A DNA stretch of 64,000 nucleotides from Pseudomonadota bacterium. Lineage in GTDB: Bacteria > Pseudomonadota > Alphaproteobacteria > G022571365. The stretch spans positions 1-64,000 of the forward strand of contig JACZXZ010000005.1 of NCBI GenBank assembly GCA_022571365.1, written 5' to 3'. Shown here piece after piece: positions 24,715 through 34,081 of this stretch. Position numbers and translations under genes: made by a program. Below the pieces are notes generated by a model, which worked only from the letters and a program-made list of their open reading frames with translations, was not told where the DNA came from and made no database searches. Position 1 is the stretch's first letter, and every line of letters starts with the position of its first letter.

Positions 24715-26196
24715 TCAATCCGGCGCGGCCTTGCGCTTGGCCAGCTTAGTGATCGTCTCGGTGGTGCTGTGGCCGCGGGAGATTTCGGCGAGCAGCACAC
24801 TCCCGCCGTAGCTCTCGACGAACTCGGCGCCGACCACCTGGTCGATGGTGTAATCGGCGCCCTTGACCAGCACGTCCGGACGGATCGCCTCGATGAGCCT
24901 GATCGGCGTGTCCTCGTTGAAGATCACCACGAGGTCCACGGTGGCGAGCGACACCAACACCGCGGCGCGCGCCGCCTCGTTCTGGATCGGCCGGTCCGGC
25001 CCCTTGAGGCGGGTCGTCGAGGCATCGCTGTTGAGCCCGACCACCAGCCGGTCGCACGCCGCCCGCGCCTGGGCCAAGAGCGACACGTGGCCGGGATGGA
25101 AGAGATCGAAGCAGCCATTGGTAAAGCCGATCTTGAGACCCTGGTGACGCCACTGGTTCACCCGGTCGAGCGCCCGCGCAGGCGCCGCGATTTTCGCCTC
25201 CCCGGTCAGCAAATCCTGGGTGTGAAGCGCCGTGAGCACCTCTTCGGCGTGGGCGACCGCGGTGCCGACCTTGCCGACGACGATGCCGGCGGCGACGTTG
25301 GCCAGCCGCGCGGCCTCGGGTAGCGGAACGCCGGCTCCCAGCGCCGCGGCAAGGGTGGCGTTCACCGTATCGCCCGCCCCCGATACGTCGAACACCTCGT
25401 GTGTCTCGGCCGGGAAGTGATCGGCGGCGCCGGCTTCCGTCACCAAGGTCATGCCCTCGACGCCACGGGTCACCAGGACGGCCGCGAGCCCGGCGCCTTC
25501 CATGAGGCGGCGGGCGGCGGCCACCACCTGGTCATCATCGCCGGCCGCCATCCGGGTGGTCTCGGCCAGCTCGCGCCGGTTGGGCGTAACCACGCTGGCC
25601 CCGCGATAGCGGCCGTAGTCCAGGCCTTTGGGGTCGACGACGACCGGCTTGTTGGCGTTTCTGGCCGCCGCGATCACCTTGGCGACGAGGTCCGGGGCCA
25701 GCACCCCCTTGCCGTAGTCCGAGAGGACGACGGCGGCGTTGTCGGCTACGATCTCGACACCCAGGCGGATGGTCTTGTTGCGGCTCGTCGCGGCGATCGG
25801 CGCCACGGTCTCGCGATCGGTGCGCAGCAACTGCTGGCTGGTGGCGATATAGCGGGTCTTGATGGTGGTCTGGCGGCCCTTTTCCACCACCAGATACGGT
25901 TCGACCGCCTCGGAGTCGCCGATCAACGCCGTCACCTCGCGGCCGGCCTCGTCATCGCCGACGACCGTAATGAAGGTGACTCGCGCCCCCAGCGCCACCA
26001 GGTTGCGCACCACATTGCCGGCGCCGCCCAACATCGCCTCTTCGCGCTCGATGCGCAGGACCGGGATCGGTCCTTCGGGCGAAATGCGCTCGACCTCGCC
26101 ATAGATATAGCGGTCGAGCATGACATCCCCGATGCACAGCACGTTGACGCCGTTCAAGGCCTGCAGATGAGCGGCGAGTTCAGACCTGTCGGTCAT
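24715..26196 (-). CDS. hldE: Bifunctional heptose-7-phosphate kinase / heptose-1-phosphate adenylyltransferase HldE
   Basis: Makes ADP-D-glycero-D-manno-heptose for the LPS inner core. Residues 1-330 are a ribokinase-fold kinase (GDVMLDRYIYGEVERISPEG, GGAGNVVRNLVALGA, and DVSGAGDTVNATLAAALGAG with the catalytic Asp). Residues about 350-493 are a cytidylyltransferase-fold domain (GCFDLFHPGHVSLLAQAR, LVVGLNSDASTTRLKG, with VKGADYTIDQVVG). The length of 493 is full and both active sites look intact. It follows gmhA by 66 bases on the minus strand, so the isomerase and the bifunctional enzyme form a heptose unit; the phosphatase gmhB is not in the window. Confidence 0.95.
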   Translation of the reverse strand: MTDRSELAAHLQALNGVNVLCIGDVMLDRYIYGEVERISPEGPIPVLRIEREEAMLGGAGNVVRNLVALGARVTFITVVGDDEAGREVTALIGDSEAVEPYLVVEKGRQTTIKTRYIATSQQLLRTDRETVAPIAATSRNKTIRLGVEIVADNAAVVLSDYGKGVLAPDLVAKVIAAARNANKPVVVDPKGLDYGRYRGASVVTPNRRELAETTRMAAGDDDQVVAAARRLMEGAGLAAVLVTRGVEGMTLVTEAGAADHFPAETHEVFDVSGAGDTVNATLAAALGAGVPLPEAARLANVAAGIVVGKVGTAVAHAEEVLTALHTQDLLTGEAKIAAPARALDRVNQWRHQGLKIGFTNGCFDLFHPGHVSLLAQARAACDRLVVGLNSDASTTRLKGPDRPIQNEAARAAVLVSLATVDLVVIFNEDTPIRLIEAIRPDVLVKGADYTIDQVVGAEFVESYGGSVLLAEISRGHSTTETITKLAKRKAAPD

Positions 26197-26262
26197 GGCT
26201 GGAATCTCAGCGGGTGATCGCGGCCGCGCCAGGCGGCGGCCCCGCGATTTCGGCGCGTTCCA

Positions 26263-26883
26263 TCACACCAGCCCGAGCTCCTGTTCGAGCGCGCCGCACA
26301 ACATCTGGCCCAGGGTGATGTGCATTTCCTGGATCCGCGCCACGTTCGTCGAGGGCACCGCGAGGAGCGGATCGGCGAGGCCCTTGAGATCGCCGCCGCC
26401 GTCGCCGGTAAAAGCCGCGGCGATGAGACCCATCTCACGCGCCGCCTCAAGGGCCAGCACGACATTGCGGCTCTTGCCCGAGGTGCTGATGGCGATCGCC
26501 ACGTCGCCTCTCAGTCCCAGGGCGCGAAGCTGGCGGGCGAACAGCTGTTCAAAGCCCAGATCATTGCCGACGGCGGTCAAGACCGAGCCGTCGGTGGTGA
26601 GCGCGACGGCCGCGATCGGCGCCCGGTCGCGCTTGAAACGCACCGTTAACTCCGCCGCCAGGTGCTGGGCGTCGGCGGCGCTGCCGCCGTTGCCGAAGAA
26701 CAGGATCTTGTGGCCCCCGCGAATGGCTTCCGCCGAGAGCCGGACGAGCCGGGCAAACGGCACCTCCAGCGCCGCTCGGGTCGCCCGCAGCACCGCGCCG
26801 TGCTCGGCAAGTTCGGCGTCGAAATAGGCGTCCAGGTCGACCTTGCCCATGCTCCCTACCGCCGCGGACACAAAGGGGGACAT
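26263..26883 (-). CDS. gmhA: Phosphoheptose isomerase GmhA
   Basis: A 206-residue SIS-domain protein converting sedoheptulose-7-phosphate to heptose-7-phosphate, the first step of LPS heptose synthesis. Key stretches are ILFFGNGGSAADAQHLAAEL, VALTTDGSVLTAVGNDLGFE, AISTSGKSRNVV and the zinc/active-site region EMHITLGQMLC near the C-terminus. ATG 26883 gives a short extra N-terminus (MSPFVSAAVGS); ATG 26850 (MGKVDLDAYFD) matches relatives better, but neither has a convincing ribosome-binding site. Directly upstream of hldE. Confidence 0.92.
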   Translation of the reverse strand: MSPFVSAAVGSMGKVDLDAYFDAELAEHGAVLRATRAALEVPFARLVRLSAEAIRGGHKILFFGNGGSAADAQHLAAELTVRFKRDRAPIAAVALTTDGSVLTAVGNDLGFEQLFARQLRALGLRGDVAIAISTSGKSRNVVLALEAAREMGLIAAAFTGDGGGDLKGLADPLLAVPSTNVARIQEMHITLGQMLCGALEQELGLV

Positions 26884-27053
26884 ATAAAGGGTCGGAACCC
26901 GCGATGTGGGCTAATGTAGTAGCTCCAGCGTTGCAAGCCAAATCCGCCGCCGGCCTTCGGCCCACATACGCCGGGTCGAATGACGCCCTGGCGGACCTCG
27001 GCCGCGCGCCCGATGACCTCGACAGGGCGCCCCGTCCGCGCGCCGCCGCCGGC

Positions 27054-27330
27054 TCACCCGATCGTGTTGCAGGCCGCGATCCACTGGCGCATGCAATAGG
27101 CCATGGAGTGGAGATAGCCGCGGGTTTCGCAACCGCACCCGATGCGGCAGCCGCCGACCCTCCGGCCTCACGCTGCCGTCGACCCAGAGGCGGTCGAAGC
27201 CCTCGTCGGTATCGATGCTGGCCGGCGAACGCCGGGTGAATTCCACCCGGTCCTTGGTGCGAGAGGCAAACGGAGCCTGTACCGCATGGCGCGAGGCCTT
27301 GGATAATACGCTTGGGTAATACCGATCGGG
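27054..27330 (-). pseudogene. Possible decayed small gene
   Basis: Between the epimerase and gmhA genes the minus strand seems to hold coding remnants in two frames: an upstream piece with DTDEGFDRLWVDGS and a downstream piece rich in Cys (CRIGCGCETRGYLHSMAYC) ending in a stop at 27054. A frameshift would be needed to join them. I do not recognise the family; it may be chance. Confidence 0.25.
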
Positions 27331-27334
27331 CTTT

Positions 27335-28351
27335 TCACTTGGCCGCAGCGGCGGCGGTCTGGGCGCTGGCGGTCTGGGCGCCGGCAATCCGGTCGTAGAT
27401 CCACCGGTAGGTCTTCTCCATCCCGTCCTCCAGGGGGATTTGAGGAGCCCAGCCCAGCACCTCCTGGATCAGGGTGTTGTCGCTGTTGCGCCCGCGGACC
27501 CCCTGAGGTGCGTCGGGATTGTAGACCCGCTTCAGCTTGACCCCGGCGATCGCCTCGACGATGTCGACAAGCCGGTCGATGGTGACGAGCTGATCCGAGC
27601 CCAGGTTCAACGGCTCCGAGCAGTCGCTGTCCATGATGCGCCGGGTGCCCGCTATGCAATCGTCGATATACATGAAACTCCGCGTCTGCTGGCCGTCGCC
27701 CCAGATTTCGATCTCATCGCCGCCGGAAAGCGTGGCCTGGATGACCTTGCGGCAGATCGCCGCCGGCGCCTTCTCGCGCCCGCCGTCATAGGTTCCGTGC
27801 GGGCCGTAGACGTTATGGTAGCGCGCGACCCGGGTCTCGAGCCCGAAGTCCTCCCGGAAATGGCGGCACATGCCTTCGGCGAACAGCTTCTCCCAGCCAT
27901 AGCCGTCCTCGGGCATGGCAGGGTAGGCGTCGCTTTCCTTGAGCGGCCTGATGTCCGTGTTGGTCTGCTTGTCGGCGGCGTAGACACAGGCCGAGGAGGA
28001 GAAGAAGTAGCGTTCGACGCCTGAGTCCCGCGCCGCCATCAGCAAGTGGGTGTTGATCAGCACCGACAGCATGCACAGCGCCTTGTTGGTTTCGATGAAA
28101 CCCATGCCGCCCATGTCGGCGCCAAGGTTGAGGATATAGGCGGCGCCTTGGGCCGCCTCGTAGCAGGCGCCCTTGTCACGCAAGTCCAATTGCCGGTTGT
28201 CGGCCTCCCCGAACAGCTGGAACCATTCGGGGAAGGGCTTGATGTCCACTGCCCGTATCTTGCGCTGGCCCTGGCGCAGGAGATCGGCCACCAGATGGCC
28301 GCCGATGAACCCTCCGGCACCCGTCACCACTATCAGATCGTCTTGGTTCAT
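27335..28351 (-). CDS. NAD-dependent epimerase, GDP-mannose 3,5-epimerase-like
   Basis: A 338-residue extended SDR enzyme. The N-terminal nucleotide fold is IVVTGAGGFIGGHLVADLL; the catalytic residues are in FFSSSACVYA and the YGWEK (YxxxK) motif. NLGADMGGMGFIETNKA and RYHNVYGPHGTYDGGREKAPAA are very close to GDP-mannose 3,5-epimerase of plants and bacteria, and GDGQQTRSFMYIDDC is the usual sugar-nucleotide signature. It should supply a modified GDP-hexose to the glycosyltransferases encoded just upstream. ATG 28351 is chosen because it matches the Rossmann start; a TTG at 28414 is also in frame. Exact substrate is inference from similarity. Confidence 0.85.
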   Translation of the reverse strand: MNQDDLIVVTGAGGFIGGHLVADLLRQGQRKIRAVDIKPFPEWFQLFGEADNRQLDLRDKGACYEAAQGAAYILNLGADMGGMGFIETNKALCMLSVLINTHLLMAARDSGVERYFFSSSACVYAADKQTNTDIRPLKESDAYPAMPEDGYGWEKLFAEGMCRHFREDFGLETRVARYHNVYGPHGTYDGGREKAPAAICRKVIQATLSGGDEIEIWGDGQQTRSFMYIDDCIAGTRRIMDSDCSEPLNLGSDQLVTIDRLVDIVEAIAGVKLKRVYNPDAPQGVRGRNSDNTLIQEVLGWAPQIPLEDGMEKTYRWIYDRIAGAQTASAQTAAAAAK

Positions 28352-28428
28352 GATGTTTGCGCTTTTCCCGCCCGCGCGCCTCCGCCGCAAGCCCGCAACA
28401 TCGTTATCGGACAAAGCAAGATTCGCTC

Positions 28429-29625
28429 CTACTTCGCCGCCTGGCGAATGACGGTCTCGAAGCGCGTTCCGATGGCCTCAATATCGAAGGTCCTGGTCGC
28501 ATAGTCCAGCGCGTTTTGCCCCAGCCTTTGCCGAAGCGCGCGGCCGGCAATCAGCCTTTCCGCCGCCTCGAGAAACGCTCCCGCGTCGTTTGGATGGACG
28601 ACGAGACCCGCCTCGTTGGCGGTGATGATCTTGGCCGCCAGGTTCTCCGGCGGTATCGCGGCCAGGATCGGACGGCCGGCGCAGAGGTAACTCATGACCT
28701 TGGACGGCACTGAAAAAACACCCGCCCCGGGCTCGAGTATGGCGAGCAGGATATCGCCGCTTCCCATGACCTTGGCGAGCTGGTCGTAGGGCTGGAAGCC
28801 CAGGAGGATCAAATTGTCGAGCCCGAGATCCGCTTTCCGGGCGGCCAGCCAATCGGCGCCCCGTCCCTCCGAGACCACGACCGTGGCGATCTCCGGCCGG
28901 TCCCGGAAATGACAGGCCAGCTCCAACACCAGCCCGGGATTGTGTTTAAGCCCCATCATCCCGGTATAGAGAATGCTGAGCCGGTCCGTGAGGCCGTGGC
29001 CGCGCGCCCATTCGTTGTCGCGCGGTGAGGGTGGCAATTCATCGAGCGGCGCCCAGTTCTCGATGACGTGAACTTTGCCGTCCTCGACCCCCCAATCCCG
29101 CATGATCGGCGCGAAGTCCTCGGTGATCAGGACCAGCGCGTCGCTGCCGCGCGCCAGCCGGCGCTCCTTGGCGATATGGTAGCGGCCGATCAATGCCCCG
29201 ATCCCCGGAATCCTGGACCGCAGGATCCGCCAGGCCGCAAGGCCCAGGAGATCCTGGATCCAAAAGATCAAGCGAATACCCATCCGGCGGCAACGCCGGT
29301 GCAGCGTGGCCAGCGCGTCCAAGGGCGTGTTGCAGCAAATCACAAGGTCCGGGCGCCACGCCCCGATCCGCTCGGCCAGCAGCCGCCCATAGGCCCGTTC
29401 GTGGCGCCAGCGCCTGAAGTAGGCGTATCTTTGATAAGGGCCAGCCAGGGACAGTCCCTCGACCTCGAAGTTGGCCGGATCCCCATCCCGCCTGACCAGC
29501 GCGCCCTTCGGCGTCGGGTTGGAGGCGGCGTAGAGGTGCAGGACCTCGTGGCCGCGCCGCGCGAGCTCCCGGCTCAGCTGGGCCTGAAAGGGATGTCCGG
29601 CGTAATCGTGGATGACAATCCGCAA
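28429..29625 (-). CDS. Glycosyltransferase, family 4 (WcaI-like)
   Basis: A 398-residue GT-B enzyme. The N-terminal acceptor domain starts with IVIHDYAGHPFQAQLSREL, a form shared with WcaI-type capsule/colanic-acid transferases; the donor domain shows ILYTGMMGLKHNPGLVLEL, ILLGFQPYDQL and the EPGAGVFSVPSKVMSYLCAG sugar-nucleotide motif with its conserved Glu. There is no membrane helix beyond a hydrophobic patch. The start is a TTG at 29625, supported only by family alignment. It lies 77 bases before the epimerase in the polysaccharide cluster. Confidence 0.85.
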   Translation of the reverse strand: MRIVIHDYAGHPFQAQLSRELARRGHEVLHLYAASNPTPKGALVRRDGDPANFEVEGLSLAGPYQRYAYFRRWRHERAYGRLLAERIGAWRPDLVICCNTPLDALATLHRRCRRMGIRLIFWIQDLLGLAAWRILRSRIPGIGALIGRYHIAKERRLARGSDALVLITEDFAPIMRDWGVEDGKVHVIENWAPLDELPPSPRDNEWARGHGLTDRLSILYTGMMGLKHNPGLVLELACHFRDRPEIATVVVSEGRGADWLAARKADLGLDNLILLGFQPYDQLAKVMGSGDILLAILEPGAGVFSVPSKVMSYLCAGRPILAAIPPENLAAKIITANEAGLVVHPNDAGAFLEAAERLIAGRALRQRLGQNALDYATRTFDIEAIGTRFETVIRQAAK

Positions 29626-29700
29626 GGCTTTACCCGTTTCGCTGAGCGATGGAGATACCCCTTGGAGGGTGGCCGAAGGTGGGCATGCGCCAGGTCATTA

Positions 29701-30438
29701 TCATTGCCCGTCGGCCCGGAAGAGGAAGTCCGCCTGCACGGCGCGCCCCTTGCGGTCGTATGCCGTATTGAAGATACCGGCGAGGTGAAATCCACGGTGA
29801 CGGAGATGGTCGATGACCTCATCGGCGAGCGCCTGGCCGGCGTAGAACTCGGCATAGGAACATTCGGCATAGATATAAGCGAATCGCGGCAGCAGCGCCT
29901 GGCATCCCCGCAAAGCTTCCAGCTCGTATCCCTGAACATCGAGTTTGAGGAGGGCGGGCGGTTGAATCTGATCGCGGGTCAGGAACTCGTCGAGTGGCGC
30001 GACCGGAACCGTTGCGGTTTCTTTCAGCGCCGTTCCCGGGAACACGGCGTCCTGGAGCGGGGTGATCGGCAACAGGGAGGAAGAATCCTCGCGCCCCGAC
30101 ACATAGAGGGTCCGGGCCCCCTTTTCCGGGCCGATGGCGGTCTCGTGCAGGGTGACGCGGGCATCGCCGCGGAACACCGCTCGGAACCGCGCGGCGGCCT
30201 TGGCGAGAGGCTCGAACGCATAGACTTGCGCGCCCGGAAACGTCTCGACCAGGAAAAGGCTGAACTGGCCTTTGTTGGCGCCGATGTCGACGGCGGTGGC
30301 CAGCGCCAGGCCGCCCAGCGCGCCCCGATGCTCGATGGCCGCGCCGACCCCGTGCCTGAGCCCGCGGCGATAGGGTGGCCGCGCGAGCAGGCGGAGCAGC
30401 TTCGCGAGCTTTTTGACGGGGCGGGCCGGGGATTGCAT
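29701..30438 (-). CDS. FkbM-family methyltransferase
   Basis: A 245-residue SAM-dependent O-methyltransferase. ATAVDIGANKGQFSLFLVETFPG is the SAM-binding strand-loop, VYAFEPLAKAAARF motif II, and the FkbM hallmarks VAPLDEFL and LLKLDVQGYELEALRGC follow. In polysaccharide clusters FkbM enzymes methylate hydroxyls of sugars. The open frame extends upstream to 30651, but that part overlaps the end of the GT2 gene and has no similarity, so ATG 30438 (MQSPARPVKKL) is used. The basic N-terminal 30 residues may contact the membrane or glycan acceptor. Confidence 0.85.
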   Translation of the reverse strand: MQSPARPVKKLAKLLRLLARPPYRRGLRHGVGAAIEHRGALGGLALATAVDIGANKGQFSLFLVETFPGAQVYAFEPLAKAAARFRAVFRGDARVTLHETAIGPEKGARTLYVSGREDSSSLLPITPLQDAVFPGTALKETATVPVAPLDEFLTRDQIQPPALLKLDVQGYELEALRGCQALLPRFAYIYAECSYAEFYAGQALADEVIDHLRHRGFHLAGIFNTAYDRKGRAVQADFLFRADGQ

Positions 30439-30563
30439 AGGCTCAAGAGCTCCCGTGGATGGCTCAGCTCCTGAATGGCTCGGCTGGGGTCGGGAAAAGG
30501 GGTTTCGCCGGTCCTCCTTACGAGCCCGAATTCCCACGGCTGGCCTTCGGCGGATTATTCGGG

Positions 30564-31427
30564 TCAGCGCTCGAGGATGTCGGATCCAGCCGTCCCCCGC
30601 CGGGCCGGCGCCATGCGTCGCTCGTATATCTTCGCGTCCACAAGGAACCAAAACCAGAAAGCTTGTAAGACGAAAAATATCAATCCCTCTTTCCCATCAA
30701 GAAAACCGAGACGCAATATGTATCTATAGAAAAATAGCAAGAATGGCCGTAAAAACATGGGGAATCTATTGTAGATGCCGCGCAGAGCGCGTTTTTTCTC
30801 GACCGGATTTCCAAAAATTCGACCCCTTACGACGCCGCCGTTTCGCGGCGCCACCTGCTCGTCGGCCTCGGCATCCGCCCATCGATTGTGGCGCGCGGTC
30901 CATTCACTCAGACCCATGCGGTGATCGTCGATTATCGTCGCCTTGAGCTTGCGCGTTCGGCCCTCGACGTAGAAGTGTTGATCGTAGGCGCGCGTCTCGC
31001 ACCGACCGGCGCTTCGGCGGAACAGGCGCAGGTGCCAGATCGGGAACATGCCGCCGTGGCGGATCGGGCGGCCAAGGAAATGGACGATGCGGGGAATATA
31101 GTAGCCCGCCACCGCCTCGGAAGGCGCCGGCTCGAGTTCGTTCAGCTCATCGATGAGTGCGTCGCTGAGCCGCTCGTCCGCGTCCAGGTGGAGCTCCCAG
31201 TCGTGTTTGAGAGCCAGGGTGGCGATGGCCCAGTTGCGTTGCGCCCCATAGTCCTCGAAGGGATGTTCTATGACATTGGCGCCGACGCGGCGGGCGATCT
31301 CCGCCGTGCGGTCGGTGCTGCGGTCGTCGACGACATGGATATCATCGGAGACGCGGCGCGCGCTGGCCAAAGTGGCGGCGATCGTCTCTTCCGAATTGTA
31401 GGTCAAGATGATAACGGAGACGTTCAC
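30564..31427 (-). CDS. Glycosyltransferase, family 2 (WaaE/KdtX-like)
   Basis: A GT-A enzyme of about 287 residues. VSVIILTYNSEETIAATLAS opens the fold, IHVVDDRSTDRTAEIA and WELHLDADERLSDAL provide the donor-binding and DxD motifs; this set matches LPS-core beta-glycosyltransferases (WaaE/KdtX). The C-terminus has aromatic, basic hydrophobic stretches (FPMFLRPFLLFFYRYILRL and FFVLQAFWFWF) that likely attach it to the inner membrane. The 3' part is clearly more AT-rich than the rest. The start is uncertain: GTG 31427 fits relatives, and a TTG at 31496 gives an N-terminal extension. Confidence 0.85.
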   Translation of the reverse strand: MNVSVIILTYNSEETIAATLASARRVSDDIHVVDDRSTDRTAEIARRVGANVIEHPFEDYGAQRNWAIATLALKHDWELHLDADERLSDALIDELNELEPAPSEAVAGYYIPRIVHFLGRPIRHGGMFPIWHLRLFRRSAGRCETRAYDQHFYVEGRTRKLKATIIDDHRMGLSEWTARHNRWADAEADEQVAPRNGGVVRGRIFGNPVEKKRALRGIYNRFPMFLRPFLLFFYRYILRLGFLDGKEGLIFFVLQAFWFWFLVDAKIYERRMAPARRGTAGSDILER

Positions 31428-31635
31428 GGGGATCGCGGTGTGGCTTAACCAGCACAGGTCACGGCGGAGGCGCCGCGGAAGAACGAACGGCCGCAAGCAT
31501 GCGCGCTCCTGTCGTATAGGAAAATAAGGGAGATGTAAATTTGCCCTTTCCCGAATGCGCGCCCGGCCCCGGCGCCCGGCCTTGGCGCGCCGAGGGATGC
31601 GGCCGCCCCAGACGGTTGGCCGGGGCGCACCGGGG

Positions 31636-32811
31636 TCAGGGCAGGGCCTGGCCCGCCAAGATCGCGTCGTAGACCCGCTCCAGCCGGACGGCGATCCGGT
31701 CCCACGCGAATTTCTCTCCTACCAGGGCCTTCCCCCGCTCGCCCATCCGGCGCGCGCCGTCCGGGTCGGCCAGCACCTCCTCTATCATGCGCGCGAACGC
31801 CTTGGCCTCGGGCGGCCCGACGCGGCCCGCCCCGGCCGCCTCGATCTCGCGCCAGATATTGACCTTGTCGGAAATCACCACCGGCAGACCGCAGGCCATG
31901 GCTTCCACCACGGCGAGTCCGAAATTCTCGCTGTAGGACGGAAGCACGAACAGCTCGCTGTCACCGAGCGCCGCGAGCTTGTCCTCCTCGAGGAGCATGC
32001 CGGTAAAGGTGGTGCGCGCGCGCACTCCCCGTGCGCTCACCCAGGATTCCGTTTTCCTCCTCATGCCGTGGTCGGGTCCGGCGATGACCAGGTGAACGTC
32101 TTCCCGGGTCCGCGCCACCTGGGCGAAGGCCTCGCTCAGGACATCCAACCCCTTCTTGAAGTTGAGCCGGCCGAAGAACAGGACGATCTTTTTGTCGCCG
32201 ATCTCGGGATGGCGCGCGCGGAAGCTTCCCGGCGGCGGCAGGCGCTGGTAGTCGGCCAGGTCGAGGCCGAGGGGCACGACCACGCCGGGCGCGCCGCAGG
32301 CATAGGGCGCGGCGAGGCGCTTCTCTTCCTCCGTGGTGTAGTGAATCGCCGCGGCCCGGCTCAAGACCCGGTTCTGGAAGGCGTGTTCGAGCACGGTCTT
32401 GGCCAGGCGGTGGCGGCGGTGGATATAGGGATCGAGGGTGCCGTGGGGGCGCACCAGGTAGGGCACGCCGTGGCGCCGGCAGACCGCGCCCGTCACCCAG
32501 TCGTGGAACAGGTAAAGGGAGTGGAGATGGACCAGGTCGAAACCGGGAATCTGCCGCCGCAAGGCGCGGCCCATGGGCCAGGACGCCCGCCACCGCTTGG
32601 GAAGCTGAACCGGGAAGATGTGGACCGATACCCCGTCCCGGTCGACCACGCGTTCACGCGCCACGGCCGGCTCGGCCGGCGCGCCCAAGTCGGTCGTGAA
32701 GATGGCGACCTCGTGCCCGCGCCGGGCCACCGCCCGCGCCATCTCGAGACAGGCCTTGGCGGGTCCGCCGGTCTCTGGTGACAGGGTAGCTACGGCGTGC
32801 AGGATTTTCAT
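31636..32811 (-). CDS. Glycosyltransferase, family 4
   Basis: A 391-residue GT-B enzyme. MKILHAVATLSPETGGPAKA is the classic start of this group; VRPHGTLDPY lies in the acceptor domain; KIVLFFGRLNFKKGLDVLSEAF, LVIAGPDHG and SYSENFGLAVVEAMACGLP (the EX7E motif) are in the donor domain. It is the first gene of the minus-strand polysaccharide cluster. The upstream 560 bases should contain the cluster promoter. Donor sugar cannot be read from the sequence. Confidence 0.88.
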   Translation of the reverse strand: MKILHAVATLSPETGGPAKACLEMARAVARRGHEVAIFTTDLGAPAEPAVARERVVDRDGVSVHIFPVQLPKRWRASWPMGRALRRQIPGFDLVHLHSLYLFHDWVTGAVCRRHGVPYLVRPHGTLDPYIHRRHRLAKTVLEHAFQNRVLSRAAAIHYTTEEEKRLAAPYACGAPGVVVPLGLDLADYQRLPPPGSFRARHPEIGDKKIVLFFGRLNFKKGLDVLSEAFAQVARTREDVHLVIAGPDHGMRRKTESWVSARGVRARTTFTGMLLEEDKLAALGDSELFVLPSYSENFGLAVVEAMACGLPVVISDKVNIWREIEAAGAGRVGPPEAKAFARMIEEVLADPDGARRMGERGKALVGEKFAWDRIAVRLERVYDAILAGQALP

Positions 32812-33370
32812 CGCTTACCGAGCGTTTTGTTGCCGGGTCCGGGGGCGCCGTCTCGATCGCGTCTCCTGCCTCTCATGGGCATAACAGCATGGCGCGGCGC
32901 GGTCGATGAGATTTCGCCGATCCTCCCGCCGGTGCCATGGCACGCGCCGCCGCGCCGCCATCCTTCAACGTTTAACCCCGGATTCCCCATTTACATCGTC
33001 ATTTTCGTTACCTGCTGAGCCGATTCATGTATAAGAGTCAGCATCTTATAACCACTTCGGCGGTCGGGCCATGGCGTATCCGATGGGTGATTCCAAATTG
33101 CCGCCTTCGCGGGTCAATTTCGACCGGCGCCTGTCTAGGCTTTGAAGGCTTGACGGAGCTACGTCCGACAGCTATCCGACCATAGTGTGGTTGTGAATGG
33201 TTCGACGATGCTCCTAGTGGATAGATTCTAACGCTTCGTACCGCCGGAGAGCAGCAGGTCTGGTGGAACTTTCCCATTCTTGTGGGATCAAACGTCAGAA
33301 CTGAACCACTAGAGGAACGCACGCTTAAAAGACACGGAGATCTCCAACCTCGATACGTACGGAGAAATAA
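32812..33370. other. Intergenic region with falling GC content
   Basis: No gene recognised between the divergent GT4 and methyltransferase genes. Composition shifts from GC-rich to AT-rich towards the right. CCACTAGAG at 33306-33314 is matched by its inverse CTCTAGTGG at 34095-34103 on the other side of the methyltransferase gene. Open frames on the minus strand here have no domain signature and may be relics of a mobile element. Confidence 0.4.
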
Positions 33371-34081
33371 ATGCAGACATGGATTCAAAGAGCTTTTGCC
33401 CCAATTAAAAAGGTCTTACCAAGTCCCATATCAGATTGTATCAGAAATTTTGTTACAGCATTTCTGACACCGATTTTATTCTCGCGCCGCACTGGGCACT
33501 TCAAGAGTAGCTTTCTTATGAAGGCGGTGGACAGGAATGGGAATCCAATTCCATGGTACACGTATCCTTGTATCGATTTCTTGGACAAAAGGGATTTTAA
33601 AGGCAGAAATGTTTTAGAGTTTGGCGCAGGCCAATCGACATTATGGTGGGGAAAACGCGCACAGATAGTTGTTTCGTTCGAGGGGGATAAGAGCTGGTAC
33701 GATCAGCTTAAGCGTATCGTTGGCAAGAATATATATTTGCACAGAGTATCTATGTGTAGCCCAAATGATTGTGTATCTAATGTTCTGTCTGTTATTGAAA
33801 ATAGAGGATATACAAAGTTCGATATCATAATAATTGATGGCTTGTTTCGGTATGAAATGATCGAAATTGCCAAAAATAATTTAAAATGTGGGGGCATCAT
33901 TATTTGCGATGATTCTGAGGGATATGGTTTCTATGACGGATTTAAAGAGTCAGGTTATCAGCGAATTGATTTCTACGGAAATGCGCCAGGTGTGGTTATG
34001 CCCCGTTGCACCTCGATATTCTTCAAAGATTATTCCTTCATATTCGACGCGAATGTCCCGATCGAAATTATCGCAGTTTGA
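33371..34081 (+). CDS. Putative SAM-dependent methyltransferase, AT-rich (acquired)
   Basis: A 236-residue protein with a class I methyltransferase core: NVLEFGAGQSTLWWGKRAQ (SAM loop), VVSFEGDKSWYDQL, FDIIIIDGLFRYEMIEIA and CGGIIICDDSEGYGF. The preceding PWYTYPCIDFLD and the order of elements resemble methyltransferases found in surface-polysaccharide loci. Ribosome-binding site GGAG lies 8 bases before the ATG. The gene is strikingly AT-rich with A/T-ending codons, unlike everything around it, and is transcribed opposite to the polysaccharide cluster. Short inverted repeats flank it. Recent transfer is the likely explanation. The substrate is unknown. Confidence 0.75.
   Translation: MQTWIQRAFAPIKKVLPSPISDCIRNFVTAFLTPILFSRRTGHFKSSFLMKAVDRNGNPIPWYTYPCIDFLDKRDFKGRNVLEFGAGQSTLWWGKRAQIVVSFEGDKSWYDQLKRIVGKNIYLHRVSMCSPNDCVSNVLSVIENRGYTKFDIIIIDGLFRYEMIEIAKNNLKCGGIIICDDSEGYGFYDGFKESGYQRIDFYGNAPGVVMPRCTSIFFKDYSFIFDANVPIEIIAV

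Noticed and set aside
23579-24715. Genomic island or prophage integrated at tRNA-Arg
   Set aside because: No integrase and no repeated copy of the tRNA 3' end was found in the downstream 1.1 kb.
33038-33388. A 116-codon minus-strand frame possibly from a transposase
   Set aside because: No catalytic or DNA-binding motif could be seen; kept only as a note on the intergenic region.
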